A DNA stretch of 37,892 bases from contig JASJAT010000046.1 of NCBI GenBank assembly GCA_030066885.1, forward strand, positions 1 to 37,892. Reading direction: 5' to 3'. How positions within the stretch are numbered: position 1 is the first letter of the stretch; every line of letters starts with the position of its first letter. A program made the position numbers and the translations under genes. Of this stretch, positions 1 through 9,626 are shown piece by piece. This DNA is from Arenicellales bacterium. GTDB lineage: Bacteria; Pseudomonadota; Gammaproteobacteria; Arenicellales; JAANXG01. Below the pieces are notes generated by a model. It was not told where the DNA came from and did not search any database. It saw nothing but the letters and a program-made list of their open reading frames with translations.

Positions 1-45
1 ACTGGCCGAGCCGGTTTGGGATCCTGCTAACGAGCGTTTACGAGC

Positions 46-942
46 CTAGGTTCGCTCTCGCTTAACCCATTGGATACCGAGCACGCCGGAGACTACTATA
101 ACTACACCGAGTATTTGTGTTAGCGACAGAGCTTGCCCCAGCAGCAAAAAGCCAAAAAGGACAGCCCAAACCGGTGAGGTGTTATCGATGATTGCAGTAC
201 GCAGTGGACCAACCATATCTACTGCGGTAAACAATAAAAAAGTCGCCACCACGTAACAACCGCCGCTGCCGGTAAACGCAAGCCAACCAATTGGGGTTGT
301 CGGCCATTCCAAATCAACGAAGATTAAAAATAGTACTATACTTGCGCAAGTACCGGTCAGCATGTAAAGCATCACGACAGTATTCTCATGTTGAGACATA
401 GCGCGCTCGCTGAGTATCAATAACGTAGCCAGGACCACCGCCGCGGCGAATGCAAGCAACACCCCACTGGTATTCACCATGCCTGTCGGCACCGACAATG
501 CTAGAAACAAACCAGCAAAGACAAAAAACATGAGAATCAGCTGCAAATAGGAAAACCTATCTCGCTTTGATATCCAGTCGTATATTCCGATCATAAGGGG
601 ATATGTGTACATGGTCACAATTGCCAAGGCTACAGGAATAAACACTACGGCCCCGAGCAGGACATACATCTCTATACCTAACAGCACGCCTAACAGAACG
701 CATGTTAGCTTCACTTTATTCGGAATATTCAATGCAAGGCCGTTTATCCGGGCGACAGCCAACAGCACCAGCCAAAACAAGACGGCCCTTGTGATGTTGA
801 GAGCATGAATATTGGCACCGTGCTGATAGGCCAGGCCAGCCAAAGTGACATTCATAGAAAAGGTAATGGCTGAAAATAGAGCAGCTAAGCTGCCTAACCA
901 GAGTCGTCTTCGCTTGCCGAATGCTTTGTTACTGGCCGTCAT
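46..942 (-). CDS. DMT superfamily (EamA-like) transporter
   Basis: 298 aa ORF, many hydrophobic helices, EamA-like repeat layout, C-terminal 'NTSPVWAVLFGFLLLGQALSLTQILGVVIVVSGVLGIQ' typical of EamA proteins. Confidence 0.85.
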   Translation of the reverse strand: MTASNKAFGKRRRLWLGSLAALFSAITFSMNVTLAGLAYQHGANIHALNITRAVLFWLVLLAVARINGLALNIPNKVKLTCVLLGVLLGIEMYVLLGAVVFIPVALAIVTMYTYPLMIGIYDWISKRDRFSYLQLILMFFVFAGLFLALSVPTGMVNTSGVLLAFAAAVVLATLLILSERAMSQHENTVVMLYMLTGTCASIVLFLIFVDLEWPTTPIGWLAFTGSGGCYVVATFLLFTAVDMVGPLRTAIIDNTSPVWAVLFGFLLLGQALSLTQILGVVIVVSGVLGIQWVKRERT

Positions 943-1238
943 TTACCGCTCACATGTTGTTTGAGGTCTAACAGAAAGCAGGGCTTGGTAGGTGGTACGT
1001 GTGGATGTTCCACGTCTGGTTTTACTTGAATGTACCGTTAACAGCGCTGGGTATATAAAGCTTCAATCTTAGGTAATGAAGTGGTATTGCAGTTTCTTTC
1101 TTGGCGTGCTTTGCGACTTTGCGAGAGAGTAATAAGACCATATCAACGATCGCGAATGGGAGGTCCGATTATTTTCAGCAAGAGCGATGTTTCTGTGGGC
1201 ACTATGCCACCGAGGCCACAACAAACCAGGTATCCTTG

Positions 1239-2342
1239 CTATGGCACAATGACGAAGTTACCAACGTGTTTTTTCTTTAAGAACTCCGATTGTGCAGTGC
1301 CAATTTCTGCCAGAGAGAACGTTTTCGCAAGCAAGGGCTTGAGTTTTCTTTGCTCGATCATGTCGACCAACCGGGCAAAGACATCTTGCGGCATGACTGT
1401 TGCGCCCCAAAGCTCAAGGTCCTTCAAGTAAAGTGTACGCAGATCCAGATCGACGATCGGACCGGCAATGGCTCCGGATGTGACGTAACGACCTCCACGG
1501 GCTAACAAATCCAACCACGTTGGAAAATTGCTGCCTCCGACAATATCCGCAACAACGTCAACCTCACCTTTTAGGGTTGCTTCCCGGATTGCTTGCTCTA
1601 AATTGCTTTGCTCTCTGCCTATTACAACATCAGCTCCGACGTTACGAACTTCGTCGAGTTTTTCTCTTCCGGCAATCGCGATCACACGGGCTCCGCGTAC
1701 TTTAGCCAGTTGTACAAGAGCGGACCCCACACCACCGGAGGCTCCGGTGATCAGAACGGCCTCATCCTGAGCCAGGCGTGCCCGGACCAGCATGTACTCC
1801 GCGGTCGAGTAGGAGCACGGGAAAGTGGCTAATTCAGAGTCACCCAACTCGGTATCTACTCGGTATGCATTGACGCTGGGTACAGTGGTGTATTCGGCAT
1901 AGCCCCCGTCTCGCTCACTGCCAAAATATCCGGCAAGTGATCTGTCCGTTGGGGTTGCTGGATCTCTAATCCACGGATCAATCAACACACGCTCACCAAT
2001 TCGGTTATCGTCCACGGCTTTACCAACACCAACAATACAGCCAGCGACGTCTGCACCTTGAATTCGCGGAAAAGTCAATCCAGACCCGGCCCAGGTTGAG
2101 TCATTGGATTGAGCTTCCGCGAATCCCTCGCGTCCACCCGATCCGGTCTCCGACGTGACCGATTTGCTGTACCAGGCGGTGCGTGTATTGATATCGGTGT
2201 TATTCATGCCGCACGCGCCCACTTTCACCAGTACTTCTTCAGCTTGAGGTAGAGGAACCGGGATGTCGTCCCTGTACACGAGCTTGTCTAGTCCACCAAT
2301 TCCAGTCAGATAAACACCTCGCATGGTAGTGGGAATAGCCAT
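1239..2342 (-). CDS. Zinc-type alcohol dehydrogenase / NADPH:quinone reductase-like MDR family protein
   Basis: MDR features: 'CGMNNTDINTR', 'IQGADVAGCIVGVG', Rossmann 'VLITGASGGVGSALVQLAKVRGARVIAI'. Confidence 0.88.
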   Translation of the reverse strand: MAIPTTMRGVYLTGIGGLDKLVYRDDIPVPLPQAEEVLVKVGACGMNNTDINTRTAWYSKSVTSETGSGGREGFAEAQSNDSTWAGSGLTFPRIQGADVAGCIVGVGKAVDDNRIGERVLIDPWIRDPATPTDRSLAGYFGSERDGGYAEYTTVPSVNAYRVDTELGDSELATFPCSYSTAEYMLVRARLAQDEAVLITGASGGVGSALVQLAKVRGARVIAIAGREKLDEVRNVGADVVIGREQSNLEQAIREATLKGEVDVVADIVGGSNFPTWLDLLARGGRYVTSGAIAGPIVDLDLRTLYLKDLELWGATVMPQDVFARLVDMIEQRKLKPLLAKTFSLAEIGTAQSEFLKKKHVGNFVIVP

Positions 2343-2346
2343 GTTT

Positions 2347-2724
2347 TTATGCGTCCTGCTCGGAGAGTACTTTGCGTGCTATGCGAAAACACTCAACGCC
2401 AACCGGCACACCGCAATATATTGTGATTTGGTGCAGTGTGGCTTTGAGCTCATCTTTGGTAAGGCCGTTGGTGATAGCCCCTCGAAAGTGACTTTCCCAT
2501 TCATGCATTCGGTTCAACGCAGCCAGCATTCCCAGGTTCAGCAAGCTACGGCGTTTTCGGTCTAGGGTGTCGTCACCCCAGCACACGCCCCAGCAATACT
2601 CGGTCACCAGCTCCTGAAACTCGCGATTAAAATCATCAGCACTATGCAGGGTGTTGTTAACATACTCTTCGCCCAAGACAGCGCTGCGTGCCTTGAGACC
2701 TTTATCAAAGCGACTTTTATCCAA
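2347..2724 (-). CDS. Carboxymuconolactone decarboxylase family protein
   Basis: 125 aa; 'YCWGVCWGDDTLDRKRRSLLNLGMLAALNRMHEWESHFRGAITNGLTKDELKATLHQITIYCGVPVG' matches the CMD family; lies 5 bp upstream of the dehydrogenase on the same strand. Confidence 0.88.
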   Translation of the reverse strand: MDKSRFDKGLKARSAVLGEEYVNNTLHSADDFNREFQELVTEYCWGVCWGDDTLDRKRRSLLNLGMLAALNRMHEWESHFRGAITNGLTKDELKATLHQITIYCGVPVGVECFRIARKVLSEQDA

Positions 2725-2785
2725 TTTGGTCTCCCGTCGATTTTGGGTTTAGGTTTCGTGGGGAGCAGACCTAAAGCTAGTAGAG

Positions 2786-4261
2786 TTAGTTGTGGTCTGA
2801 CCCTAATTCTAGAAACTGAACGATGCGTTTAGCCATATAGTCGAAAAACGGATTATGACGCAACCTTAAGAAATAGTTGTCTGGAATCTGCAGCAAGTTT
2901 CTTTCACCGCGAATGTGAACCGCACCCAGCGTAATACCCTGATCTCGAGGGTCGTGGATCGCGCCGTACAACGGGTCTTGAGGTGAGAAAGGCACGGCGA
3001 CATGGGATAGTGAAAACACTTCGATAGGCCACGAAAGGCCGAGAGGTTCGTCTTGAATAATTGGGGTTTGTGCAGTCTTGGTGCGCGCCATAACGTCGTC
3101 GGTGGTTCTGTCCACGTTTGTCACAATTGTCAGGTCGAAGGGTAGAGATGGGTTTTCAAGCAACTGTTGCACCAAAGTTTCAGGATCCTGCTTAAGCAGG
3201 GGTTCGGTTTCTGTGTGTCGGTTAACATCGAACAACACCAGTTCGTGGTTGCCCGGCTCGAGTTGCATAAAAAGATTGTCGAGCAGGGTCATCGGTGGCA
3301 CAGTCGCGTCGACCACTGATTGAAAGGCAATGGTCTTTGGAAAATAGGCTAAGCCATGACCTCCGGAGAGATTGCCGATACGACGGGCGATTTCCGTAGT
3401 GAGTTGGTGGATTTGATCTCCCGCATTAACGGAGAACGAGTTGTATTTGTATGGATCGAATTCGAGTTGGATCGAATTCCACGCCAACTTTTCTAAACCG
3501 GCAAACTTTCCCAAACGTTCTTGCCAACGTGCTAACGCGGCCACAGGTGATACACCAATCGCCGGAGACAGCAATACAAGTGCATCGACTTGTCGCGCCA
3601 TCACACCTTCGAGCGGCAATAAAGCGTATTCCACGGCCAGTGCTGCTCCATTGGAGTAACCCACAATGTATATTGGTTTATCACCGACACGTTTTACCAA
3701 ATGGCGCAATCCAACCCGTACAGCCGCGACGAAGTCTTGCCAGTGGACGTCGAGCAAACCGGCTGGCGCAGTGCCATGCCCCGGTATTCTTAATCCGAGT
3801 GACAGCACGCTGTGTTTATGCAGCACTTCTCCTATCGCACGCAGGCTGTAGGGCGAATCGGATAGACCGTGCAACAGCAACGCACCGGCGACGGGTTGAT
3901 CGGGAACGAGCTCAAATGTCCGATTCCAGTTTTTCGGTTGAGCTTCCGGGTCCATAGTGCTGCCGCGGTGATAGCGTACCAATTGGCGTTGATCGTCTTT
4001 AGAGATTCGGCCGTAAACTCGTTCATTGAGTTGTTGCATAACCCGTTCTTCGATCGCCAAATAAGCATCTAGATCAGGAACGTGTTCTGCTTGGTCAGCA
4101 GTAAACTCGGCATCAAGTTTGGCGAGGTGCCAAACCTTTAAATCTGGACGGCTCTGCAGTACGTATATATATATGCCCAACGCAACCAACAGAGCCCCCA
4201 ATGCTCCATAGCTAAGTGCGAACAGGACGTGTTTTATAATGATTCGGGTTCGCCAATTCAT
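2786..4261 (-). CDS. Alpha/beta hydrolase, membrane-anchored
   Basis: 'GALLLHGLSDSPYSLRAIGEVL', nucleophile 'IVGYSNGAALAVEYAL'. The ORF track starts at 4327, but an internal Met (MNWRTRIIIKHVLFAL...) followed by a transmembrane segment is a better start at 4261. Confidence 0.8.
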   Translation of the reverse strand: MNWRTRIIIKHVLFALSYGALGALLVALGIYIYVLQSRPDLKVWHLAKLDAEFTADQAEHVPDLDAYLAIEERVMQQLNERVYGRISKDDQRQLVRYHRGSTMDPEAQPKNWNRTFELVPDQPVAGALLLHGLSDSPYSLRAIGEVLHKHSVLSLGLRIPGHGTAPAGLLDVHWQDFVAAVRVGLRHLVKRVGDKPIYIVGYSNGAALAVEYALLPLEGVMARQVDALVLLSPAIGVSPVAALARWQERLGKFAGLEKLAWNSIQLEFDPYKYNSFSVNAGDQIHQLTTEIARRIGNLSGGHGLAYFPKTIAFQSVVDATVPPMTLLDNLFMQLEPGNHELVLFDVNRHTETEPLLKQDPETLVQQLLENPSLPFDLTIVTNVDRTTDDVMARTKTAQTPIIQDEPLGLSWPIEVFSLSHVAVPFSPQDPLYGAIHDPRDQGITLGAVHIRGERNLLQIPDNYFLRLRHNPFFDYMAKRIVQFLELGSDHN

Positions 4262-4357
4262 GGTGTAAGAGTGAGACAATAGTCCATCGATTATACCCGG
4301 AATATATTCTGCACCGTTTGCGAACAATCGAGTGTTTCTGCGTCTTTGGAGTGATCA

Positions 4358-5542
4358 ATGACAGATAATAAGCAAGATGAAACCATAGCGGTCCGCGCTG
4401 GAAGACATCCACGGCAAAATCATGGTGTCGTCAATCCACCGGTGTATCACGCATCGACGATTTTGTATCCTACGGTTGAAGAATTCGACGGGCGTGTAGA
4501 CCGGCGAGGTCAACCCGGCGAAGTGGTGTATGGATTACATGGGACGCCAACTACGTTTGCGCTGGAACAAGCCATGGTCGAGCTGGAAGGAAGTTACGGC
4601 TGTGTGGTGCTTCCATCCGGTCTTGCGGCGGTGGCGATGGCTATCCTGGCCTTCGTCAGGAGTGGTGACCACCTGCTTATGGTCGATTCTGTATACGAGC
4701 CGAGTCGCATATTTTGCGACAACGTGTTATCCAGTCTGGGTGCTGAAACGACTTACTACGACCCGTTAGTTGGATCAGGTATCGAGAAGCTGATCCGTCC
4801 AGAGACAAAAGCCGTATATCTTGAGTCACCTGGCTCGCTAACGTTTGAGGTCCAAGATGTCCCAGCCATTGCCGAGGTGGCGCATCGCCATGGTGTGAAA
4901 GTGTTGCTCGACAATACCTGGGCTACGCCGCTGTTTTTCAAGGCTTTTAGTCATGGTGTCGATGTATGTATTCATGCCGGTACGAAATACATAGCGGGAC
5001 ACTCAGACGTCATGGCCGGGCTGGTCACAGCTACCGAACAGACATATGCCACCGTTCGTCAAACAGTGCTGGAATTTGGTCAGTGTGCAGGACCGGATGA
5101 TACCTACACGGTGCTGCGTGGAATTCGAACCCTGCCAACTAGACTAAAACAACACAGCATACAGGGGTTAGAGATCGCGCGATGGTTGAGACAAAGACCA
5201 GAAGTCATGCGGGTGTTGCACCCCGCGTTGTCAGAGTGCCCTGGCCATGACATCTGGCAACGGGATTTTCTAGGCGCCACCAGTTTATTTGGTATTCAGC
5301 TCAAGGATTACACGAGAGGTGCCTTAACCGCCATGTTGGATGGCATGCAGTTATTCGGCTTAGGTGCAAGTTGGGGAGGTTTTGAAAGTCTACTGATTCC
5401 TGCGTACCCCGAGAAACTTCGCACCGCCGTGCCTTGGCAGGGGGAAGGCCCACTGCTCCGTATCCACGTCGGCCTCGAAAACACTAGGGATCTGATTACA
5501 GATTTAGATCAAGGTTTCGCTAGATTGAACGCGGTTTCATGA
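4358..5542 (+). CDS. metC: Cystathionine beta-lyase-like PLP enzyme (Cys/Met metabolism family)
   Basis: 'NPPVYHASTILYPTVEEFDGR', 'VYGLHGTPTTFALEQAMVELEG', PLP-lysine region 'IHAGTKYIAGHSDVMAG'. Confidence 0.88.
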   Translation: MTDNKQDETIAVRAGRHPRQNHGVVNPPVYHASTILYPTVEEFDGRVDRRGQPGEVVYGLHGTPTTFALEQAMVELEGSYGCVVLPSGLAAVAMAILAFVRSGDHLLMVDSVYEPSRIFCDNVLSSLGAETTYYDPLVGSGIEKLIRPETKAVYLESPGSLTFEVQDVPAIAEVAHRHGVKVLLDNTWATPLFFKAFSHGVDVCIHAGTKYIAGHSDVMAGLVTATEQTYATVRQTVLEFGQCAGPDDTYTVLRGIRTLPTRLKQHSIQGLEIARWLRQRPEVMRVLHPALSECPGHDIWQRDFLGATSLFGIQLKDYTRGALTAMLDGMQLFGLGASWGGFESLLIPAYPEKLRTAVPWQGEGPLLRIHVGLENTRDLITDLDQGFARLNAVS

Positions 5543-5548
5543 CGCCCG

Positions 5549-5660
5549 AGCCGATCAATCGCGGCGAGGGCGCCACTCCTACATAACAGTAGTGAGTAGC
5601 TTGTATCTATTAGCTCGCAACAAACTAACGGATACTGTACTAGCTACTCTTGACTAGTTA
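5549..5660 (+). repeat. Composite REP-like head plus CTAG-rich palindromic tail, copy A
   Basis: GCCGATCAATCGCGGCGAGGGCGCCACTCCTACATAACAGTAG...AGCTTGTATCTATTAGCTCGCAACAAACTAACGGATACTGTACTAGCTACTC; matches copies at 6018 and, inverted, at about 15600. Confidence 0.7.
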
Positions 5661-5767
5661 CCTCATTGTAGGAGGCACGCCCTTGGGTCAATCGAATCGC
5701 AGCGAGGGTGCCGCTTCTGCGAAGGTCTTTGCGAGGTTGTGAAAATAGACGTGGCAATCCACCTCGC

Positions 5768-5922
5768 CGTCATTCCCGCATGTCTTTAGCGGGAATCCAG
5801 TGAGTACGTATTTGAGTATTGTGTCTGTGCAGCAGGATACATGCTTTGTGATACTCCACGGTTCCAGTTGAATGACGCATGGATTCCGGCTCTACTCGCT
5901 TCGCTCCTCGGCCGGAATGACG
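5768..5922. repeat. dRS3-like core inside a longer imperfect inverted repeat with ends CGTCATTCC / GGAATGACG
   Basis: ATTCCCGCATGTCTTTAGCGGGAAT at 5772-5796; outer CGTCATTCC (5768) and GGAATGACG (ends 5922). Confidence 0.65.
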
Positions 5923-6017
5923 ATTTCTAAATGTAGGAACAAGTCCAGGGTAAGTCGACAAAACAAACGTTTATAGCAAAGAACAGTTCGTTCCTTTCTA
6001 ATCACCGTATCACCTTC

Positions 6018-6144
6018 GCGCCGATCGAATCGCGGTGAGAGCGGCTGATCCTACATAACTGTAGCTAGGTGCTAGTATCGAGCAGCAAGTAAAAATAACT
6101 AACCGATACCACACTCGATACTAGTCATTAGCCACTAGCTACTC
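6018..6144 (+). repeat. Composite REP-like head plus CTAG-rich cruciform tail, copy B
   Basis: Head GCGCCGATCGAATCGCGGTGAGAGCGGCTGATCCTACATAAC; tail arms GTAGCTAGGTGCTAGTATCGAG (6061-6082) and CTCGATACTAGTCATTAGCCACTAGCTAC (6114-6142). Confidence 0.75.
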
Positions 6145-6148
6145 TTTT

Positions 6149-7906
6149 TTATTCCGGTAACCCTGCGGCCCGCAGACCTTCTAAGTAATGCTCTAAATCG
6201 GCCTTGTGCTTATATCGGAGTGAGCGAGCGTAACTGCTGATTGTGAAGTCGGGATCAAGTTCAAGCAGCTTCTTTTTACATTCGTCGACCTGGGAAATCT
6301 GATTCAGCTTGGCATGGCAGGAAATACGGTAGGCTTGATGGGTCGCTTTCGGTTCCGGTACGCGCTTGAAGACGTCTATTGCATCCTCATATTTGTGCGC
6401 TGCGTGCAGCACGATCCCGAGATTAGCGTAATAGGCTTCGGGATGAAACGGATCCAGGCGGATCACCTTGTTCATCCAGTCTACACCTTCATCCGGTCTG
6501 CCGACATAAGCAAGTAGATATCCTCTCTGCGCTAACAGCAGGGGATTGTTCGGATTCAATTCTAGACCGCGTTCATTGTGATATTCGGCTTCGTCGTATA
6601 CCCGTCCCAGCAGGCGAATTTCGGAAGTGATACGGTGGCATTCGCTATCTTCTCTATCGAGTTCCATCGATCTTTTAGCGGCTTCCACACACCTTTTCCA
6701 GAGTTTGTCGGAATCCGGCATGTAGTCGCGGGTCCAGGCCTGGCCCACAGTACAGGAAAGCCATGCCCACGCCTGGGCGAAATTTGGATCCAATTCAACC
6801 GCTTTTTCGAGCAGCTGGACTCCTTGCCGACACGCCTCTTGTTCATACTTGTGATGACACTCACGGCCTCGCAAGAAATAATCGTAGGCTACCATTTGAT
6901 CGGTCCCTTTGCGCCGACCTCGTTCCAGGTCTGCGGCCTCGATGCGTTCCGGCAAGGCGGTTACGATTGATTGTGTCACTTCGTCTTGAACTGCAAAGAT
7001 GTCGTCGAGATCCCGATCGTAATTTTTTGCCCAAAGGTGATTGCCGTTACTGGCGTCAATTAATTGAACGGTAATGCGGACCCGGTTTCCGGCGCGACGC
7101 ACACTGCCTTCGACAACGTAGCGGGCTCCCAGCTCCTTCCCGACCTGTTGAATCTTTACTGCTTGCCCCTTGTACGTAAACGTTGAGTTGCGGGCGATCA
7201 CAAAAAAAGAATGGAAACGGGAAAGCGCAGTGATGATGTCCTCGGTTAGACCGTCAGCGAAATACTCCTGCTCGGCATCACCGGACATATTGGTGAAAGG
7301 AAGAATCGCAATCGAAGGTCTGGAAGCGGTAGGGGACAACGTGGTGGTTGTCGAGTCCGACGATACTGAAGGTGTCGAAGTGTCGATCCTGACTTTGTGT
7401 GCCAGGACCGGGTCTTCGATGTTTTTTACTTCCTGCGGCCCGAGAGATTCGTACTGCAAGGAAAGTTTCGTCCCAACCGCGCTACGTATGGATTCTGAGA
7501 CACAGATACCGCCCGGTTCTGCCAGGCTCTCCAAGCGCGCTGCGACGTTGACCCCGTTGCCATATATATCACCACGGTCCTCGATCACATCGCCAAGATT
7601 AACCCCCATGCGGAACTTGACACATTCATTGTCGGGCCGGTCTTGACTGCGTTGTTGCAGGTCCTTCTGGGCCTCTACCGCACACGCAAGCGCATCACTC
7701 GCCGCGTTGAAACAGGCCAGGACGGCGTCTCCGGCATAGTGCACAACTTTGCCGCCATGCTTGTTCACCGTGGAAGAAATGAGGTCGAGACAATGGCTGA
7801 GCCTACGGTGGGTTGCGTCCTCATCCTGCCCAGTTAGCTTACTGTAGCCTGCAACGTCGGCGTAAAGAATGGCAGCTAGTCTTCTGGGCAGTGGATCATC
7901 AGTCAT
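6149..7906 (-). CDS. Class III adenylate/guanylate cyclase with TolB/FlgO-like and TPR regions
   Basis: 'RLAAILYADVAGYSKL', 'HGGKVVHYAGDAVLACF' cyclase metal-binding motifs; 'PSIAILPFTNMSGDAEQEYFADGLTEDIITALSR'; TPR-like repeats; C-terminus 'LEHYLEGLRAAGLPE'. Confidence 0.92.
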   Translation of the reverse strand: MTDDPLPRRLAAILYADVAGYSKLTGQDEDATHRRLSHCLDLISSTVNKHGGKVVHYAGDAVLACFNAASDALACAVEAQKDLQQRSQDRPDNECVKFRMGVNLGDVIEDRGDIYGNGVNVAARLESLAEPGGICVSESIRSAVGTKLSLQYESLGPQEVKNIEDPVLAHKVRIDTSTPSVSSDSTTTTLSPTASRPSIAILPFTNMSGDAEQEYFADGLTEDIITALSRFHSFFVIARNSTFTYKGQAVKIQQVGKELGARYVVEGSVRRAGNRVRITVQLIDASNGNHLWAKNYDRDLDDIFAVQDEVTQSIVTALPERIEAADLERGRRKGTDQMVAYDYFLRGRECHHKYEQEACRQGVQLLEKAVELDPNFAQAWAWLSCTVGQAWTRDYMPDSDKLWKRCVEAAKRSMELDREDSECHRITSEIRLLGRVYDEAEYHNERGLELNPNNPLLLAQRGYLLAYVGRPDEGVDWMNKVIRLDPFHPEAYYANLGIVLHAAHKYEDAIDVFKRVPEPKATHQAYRISCHAKLNQISQVDECKKKLLELDPDFTISSYARSLRYKHKADLEHYLEGLRAAGLPE

Positions 7907-7975
7907 AGTTAGTAATACTAGTACGGCAGATTGGGCTGGGTATTATACGAGTATGTGCAAGGAGGATCGACGCTA

Positions 7976-8052
7976 CCGGGGACAGTATACTTTTTAACAA
8001 CGTTGGCTGAGCTCTACGTAATATAATAGTTAAAAAAGTATACTGTCCCCGG
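7976..8052. repeat. KYTVPG-type inverted-repeat hairpin, copy 1
   Basis: CCGGGGACAGTATACTTTTTAAC...GTTAAAAAAGTATACTGTCCCCGG; long near-perfect stem of about 24 bp. Confidence 0.9.
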
Positions 8053-8054
8053 TT

Positions 8055-9626
8055 TTACCACTGACCGATCAAGATACCCAGTTCTGCGTCCCGTTCAGGA
8101 CCCATTTCAAAAAGCAGATCGGTGGGAATCTCGGTTCGCATTCGTCTTTGTCGGATCCAGTTAAACAAAAGCTCATGTAAGTCACGGCGCTCTGACTCGA
8201 ATGCAGGGTCAGCTCCAAGGTCGCGATACTCTTCTGGGTCATTCTTTAAGTCAAACAGTTGTGGTCGAAAACCTTCATACAGGACATACTTCCAGTCGGC
8301 AGTGCGAATCATATAAGCCCGACATTGATAAGGGTGTAGATTGAGCAACGTGCGCGGCCCCCGTTCGCTGTAATCGATTTCGCTAACGACGTACTCGCGC
8401 CAATCACTGACTGAACCGGTACCTCGTATCAATGGAAGTAAAGAGCGTCCTTCCATACGTTCGTGGTTTTGCGTACCACCGACGTAGTCCACCAGCGTGG
8501 GGACAATATCTATGGCTTCCACAGGTTCATCGTTTGTTGTACCACGCGTTGCGTCTGCGCCGGAACTGGGGTCGTAAAGGATTAGGGGGATGCGAACTGA
8601 AGGTTCGTGGAAAAGGTCCTTCTCACCCAGCCAATGGTCCCCCAAATAGTCGCCATGGTCTGCAGTAAAGACGACCATGGTGTTGTGCATGAGTTGTTTG
8701 GATTCCAGGAATTCGAACACACGCCCAAGATGATCATCGATTTGTTTGATCAATCCCATGTAAGTGGGAATTACCCGGCGACGTACTTCCTCGCGTGAAA
8801 AATTTTGACTGTATTCCTGTTGCATAAAGGCGCCGTAGACCGGGTGGGGGTTTTGTCGTTCACACTCATGTCGTACGGCTGGTACGACTTGATCCTCTGA
8901 ATAAACGGCGTGATAAGGGGCCGGCGCAAGATAGGGCCAGTGTGGCTTGATGTAGCTCAGGTGTATGCACCAACTCTGATCATGGCTGACGGTGTCTAAG
9001 AACTCCAGCGCCCGATTGGTGACAAAGGCAGTCTCCGAATGTTCTTCCGGAATAATGGCGGGTTTGTCCGCGTGACGCATTTGCCAGCCACTGACGTGTC
9101 GCCCGCTCCTGTCGATTGCGCTGTTGGCGTAGAGCTCCCAAGGATTGTCACCGGCGAAACCTTTTGCTCGCAGGTAATCGTTGTAGCCTAAATGGCTGGG
9201 TAGTACGGGGTCGGGGTACAATCCCGCAAAATCCTCGTAGAATTCGAAACCGTCTTGTGCGACAAGTCGACCTATTTTTGTATCATCGCCAATTCCTAAA
9301 CGTGCCAAAGCTTTGTGGTTAGGTGATGCCTCTGATTTTCCTATGAGTGTGGAGTGTATGTTTGCATCACGTAGATAGTCACCCAGGGTTAATTCCCCTA
9401 TCTTGATTGGATCCTTGTTTGCCATGACCCCGTGCGACGACATATAGCGTCCTGTGTAAAAACTCGCCCGGGAGGGCCCGCACAGCGGCGCTTGGCAATA
9501 AGCGCGAGTGAATCGAACGCCTTTCTTGGCGAGGCTATCGATATGCGGGGTTTGTAGATGCGGATGTCCGTAACACGATAGGTAGTCCCACCGCAGTTGA
9601 TCACACATGATAAACAGAATGTTCAC
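8055..9626 (-). CDS. Sulfatase / phosphonate monoester hydrolase-like alkaline phosphatase superfamily enzyme
   Basis: Cys-type FGly motif in 'CQAPLCGPSRASFYTGRYMSSHG'; 'NILFIMCDQLRWDYLSCYGHP'; 'VVFTADHGDYLGDHWLGEKDLFHEPSVRIPLI'. GTG start at 9626 preferred over the ORF-track start at 10019, which reads through the repeat ('KKYTVPGLIQKYTVPV'). Confidence 0.9.
   Translation of the reverse strand: MNILFIMCDQLRWDYLSCYGHPHLQTPHIDSLAKKGVRFTRAYCQAPLCGPSRASFYTGRYMSSHGVMANKDPIKIGELTLGDYLRDANIHSTLIGKSEASPNHKALARLGIGDDTKIGRLVAQDGFEFYEDFAGLYPDPVLPSHLGYNDYLRAKGFAGDNPWELYANSAIDRSGRHVSGWQMRHADKPAIIPEEHSETAFVTNRALEFLDTVSHDQSWCIHLSYIKPHWPYLAPAPYHAVYSEDQVVPAVRHECERQNPHPVYGAFMQQEYSQNFSREEVRRRVIPTYMGLIKQIDDHLGRVFEFLESKQLMHNTMVVFTADHGDYLGDHWLGEKDLFHEPSVRIPLILYDPSSGADATRGTTNDEPVEAIDIVPTLVDYVGGTQNHERMEGRSLLPLIRGTGSVSDWREYVVSEIDYSERGPRTLLNLHPYQCRAYMIRTADWKYVLYEGFRPQLFDLKNDPEEYRDLGADPAFESERRDLHELLFNWIRQRRMRTEIPTDLLFEMGPERDAELGILIGQW

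Noticed and set aside
1081-1832. Plus-strand ORFs at 1081..1431, 1290..1505, 1520..1705, 1528..1770, 1608..1832
   Set aside because: They are antisense to the well-supported dehydrogenase or its downstream flank and match no recognisable family.
5543-6148. CRISPR array
   Set aside because: The repeats are few, unequal in spacing, palindromic and in mixed orientation, without regular spacers or cas genes.
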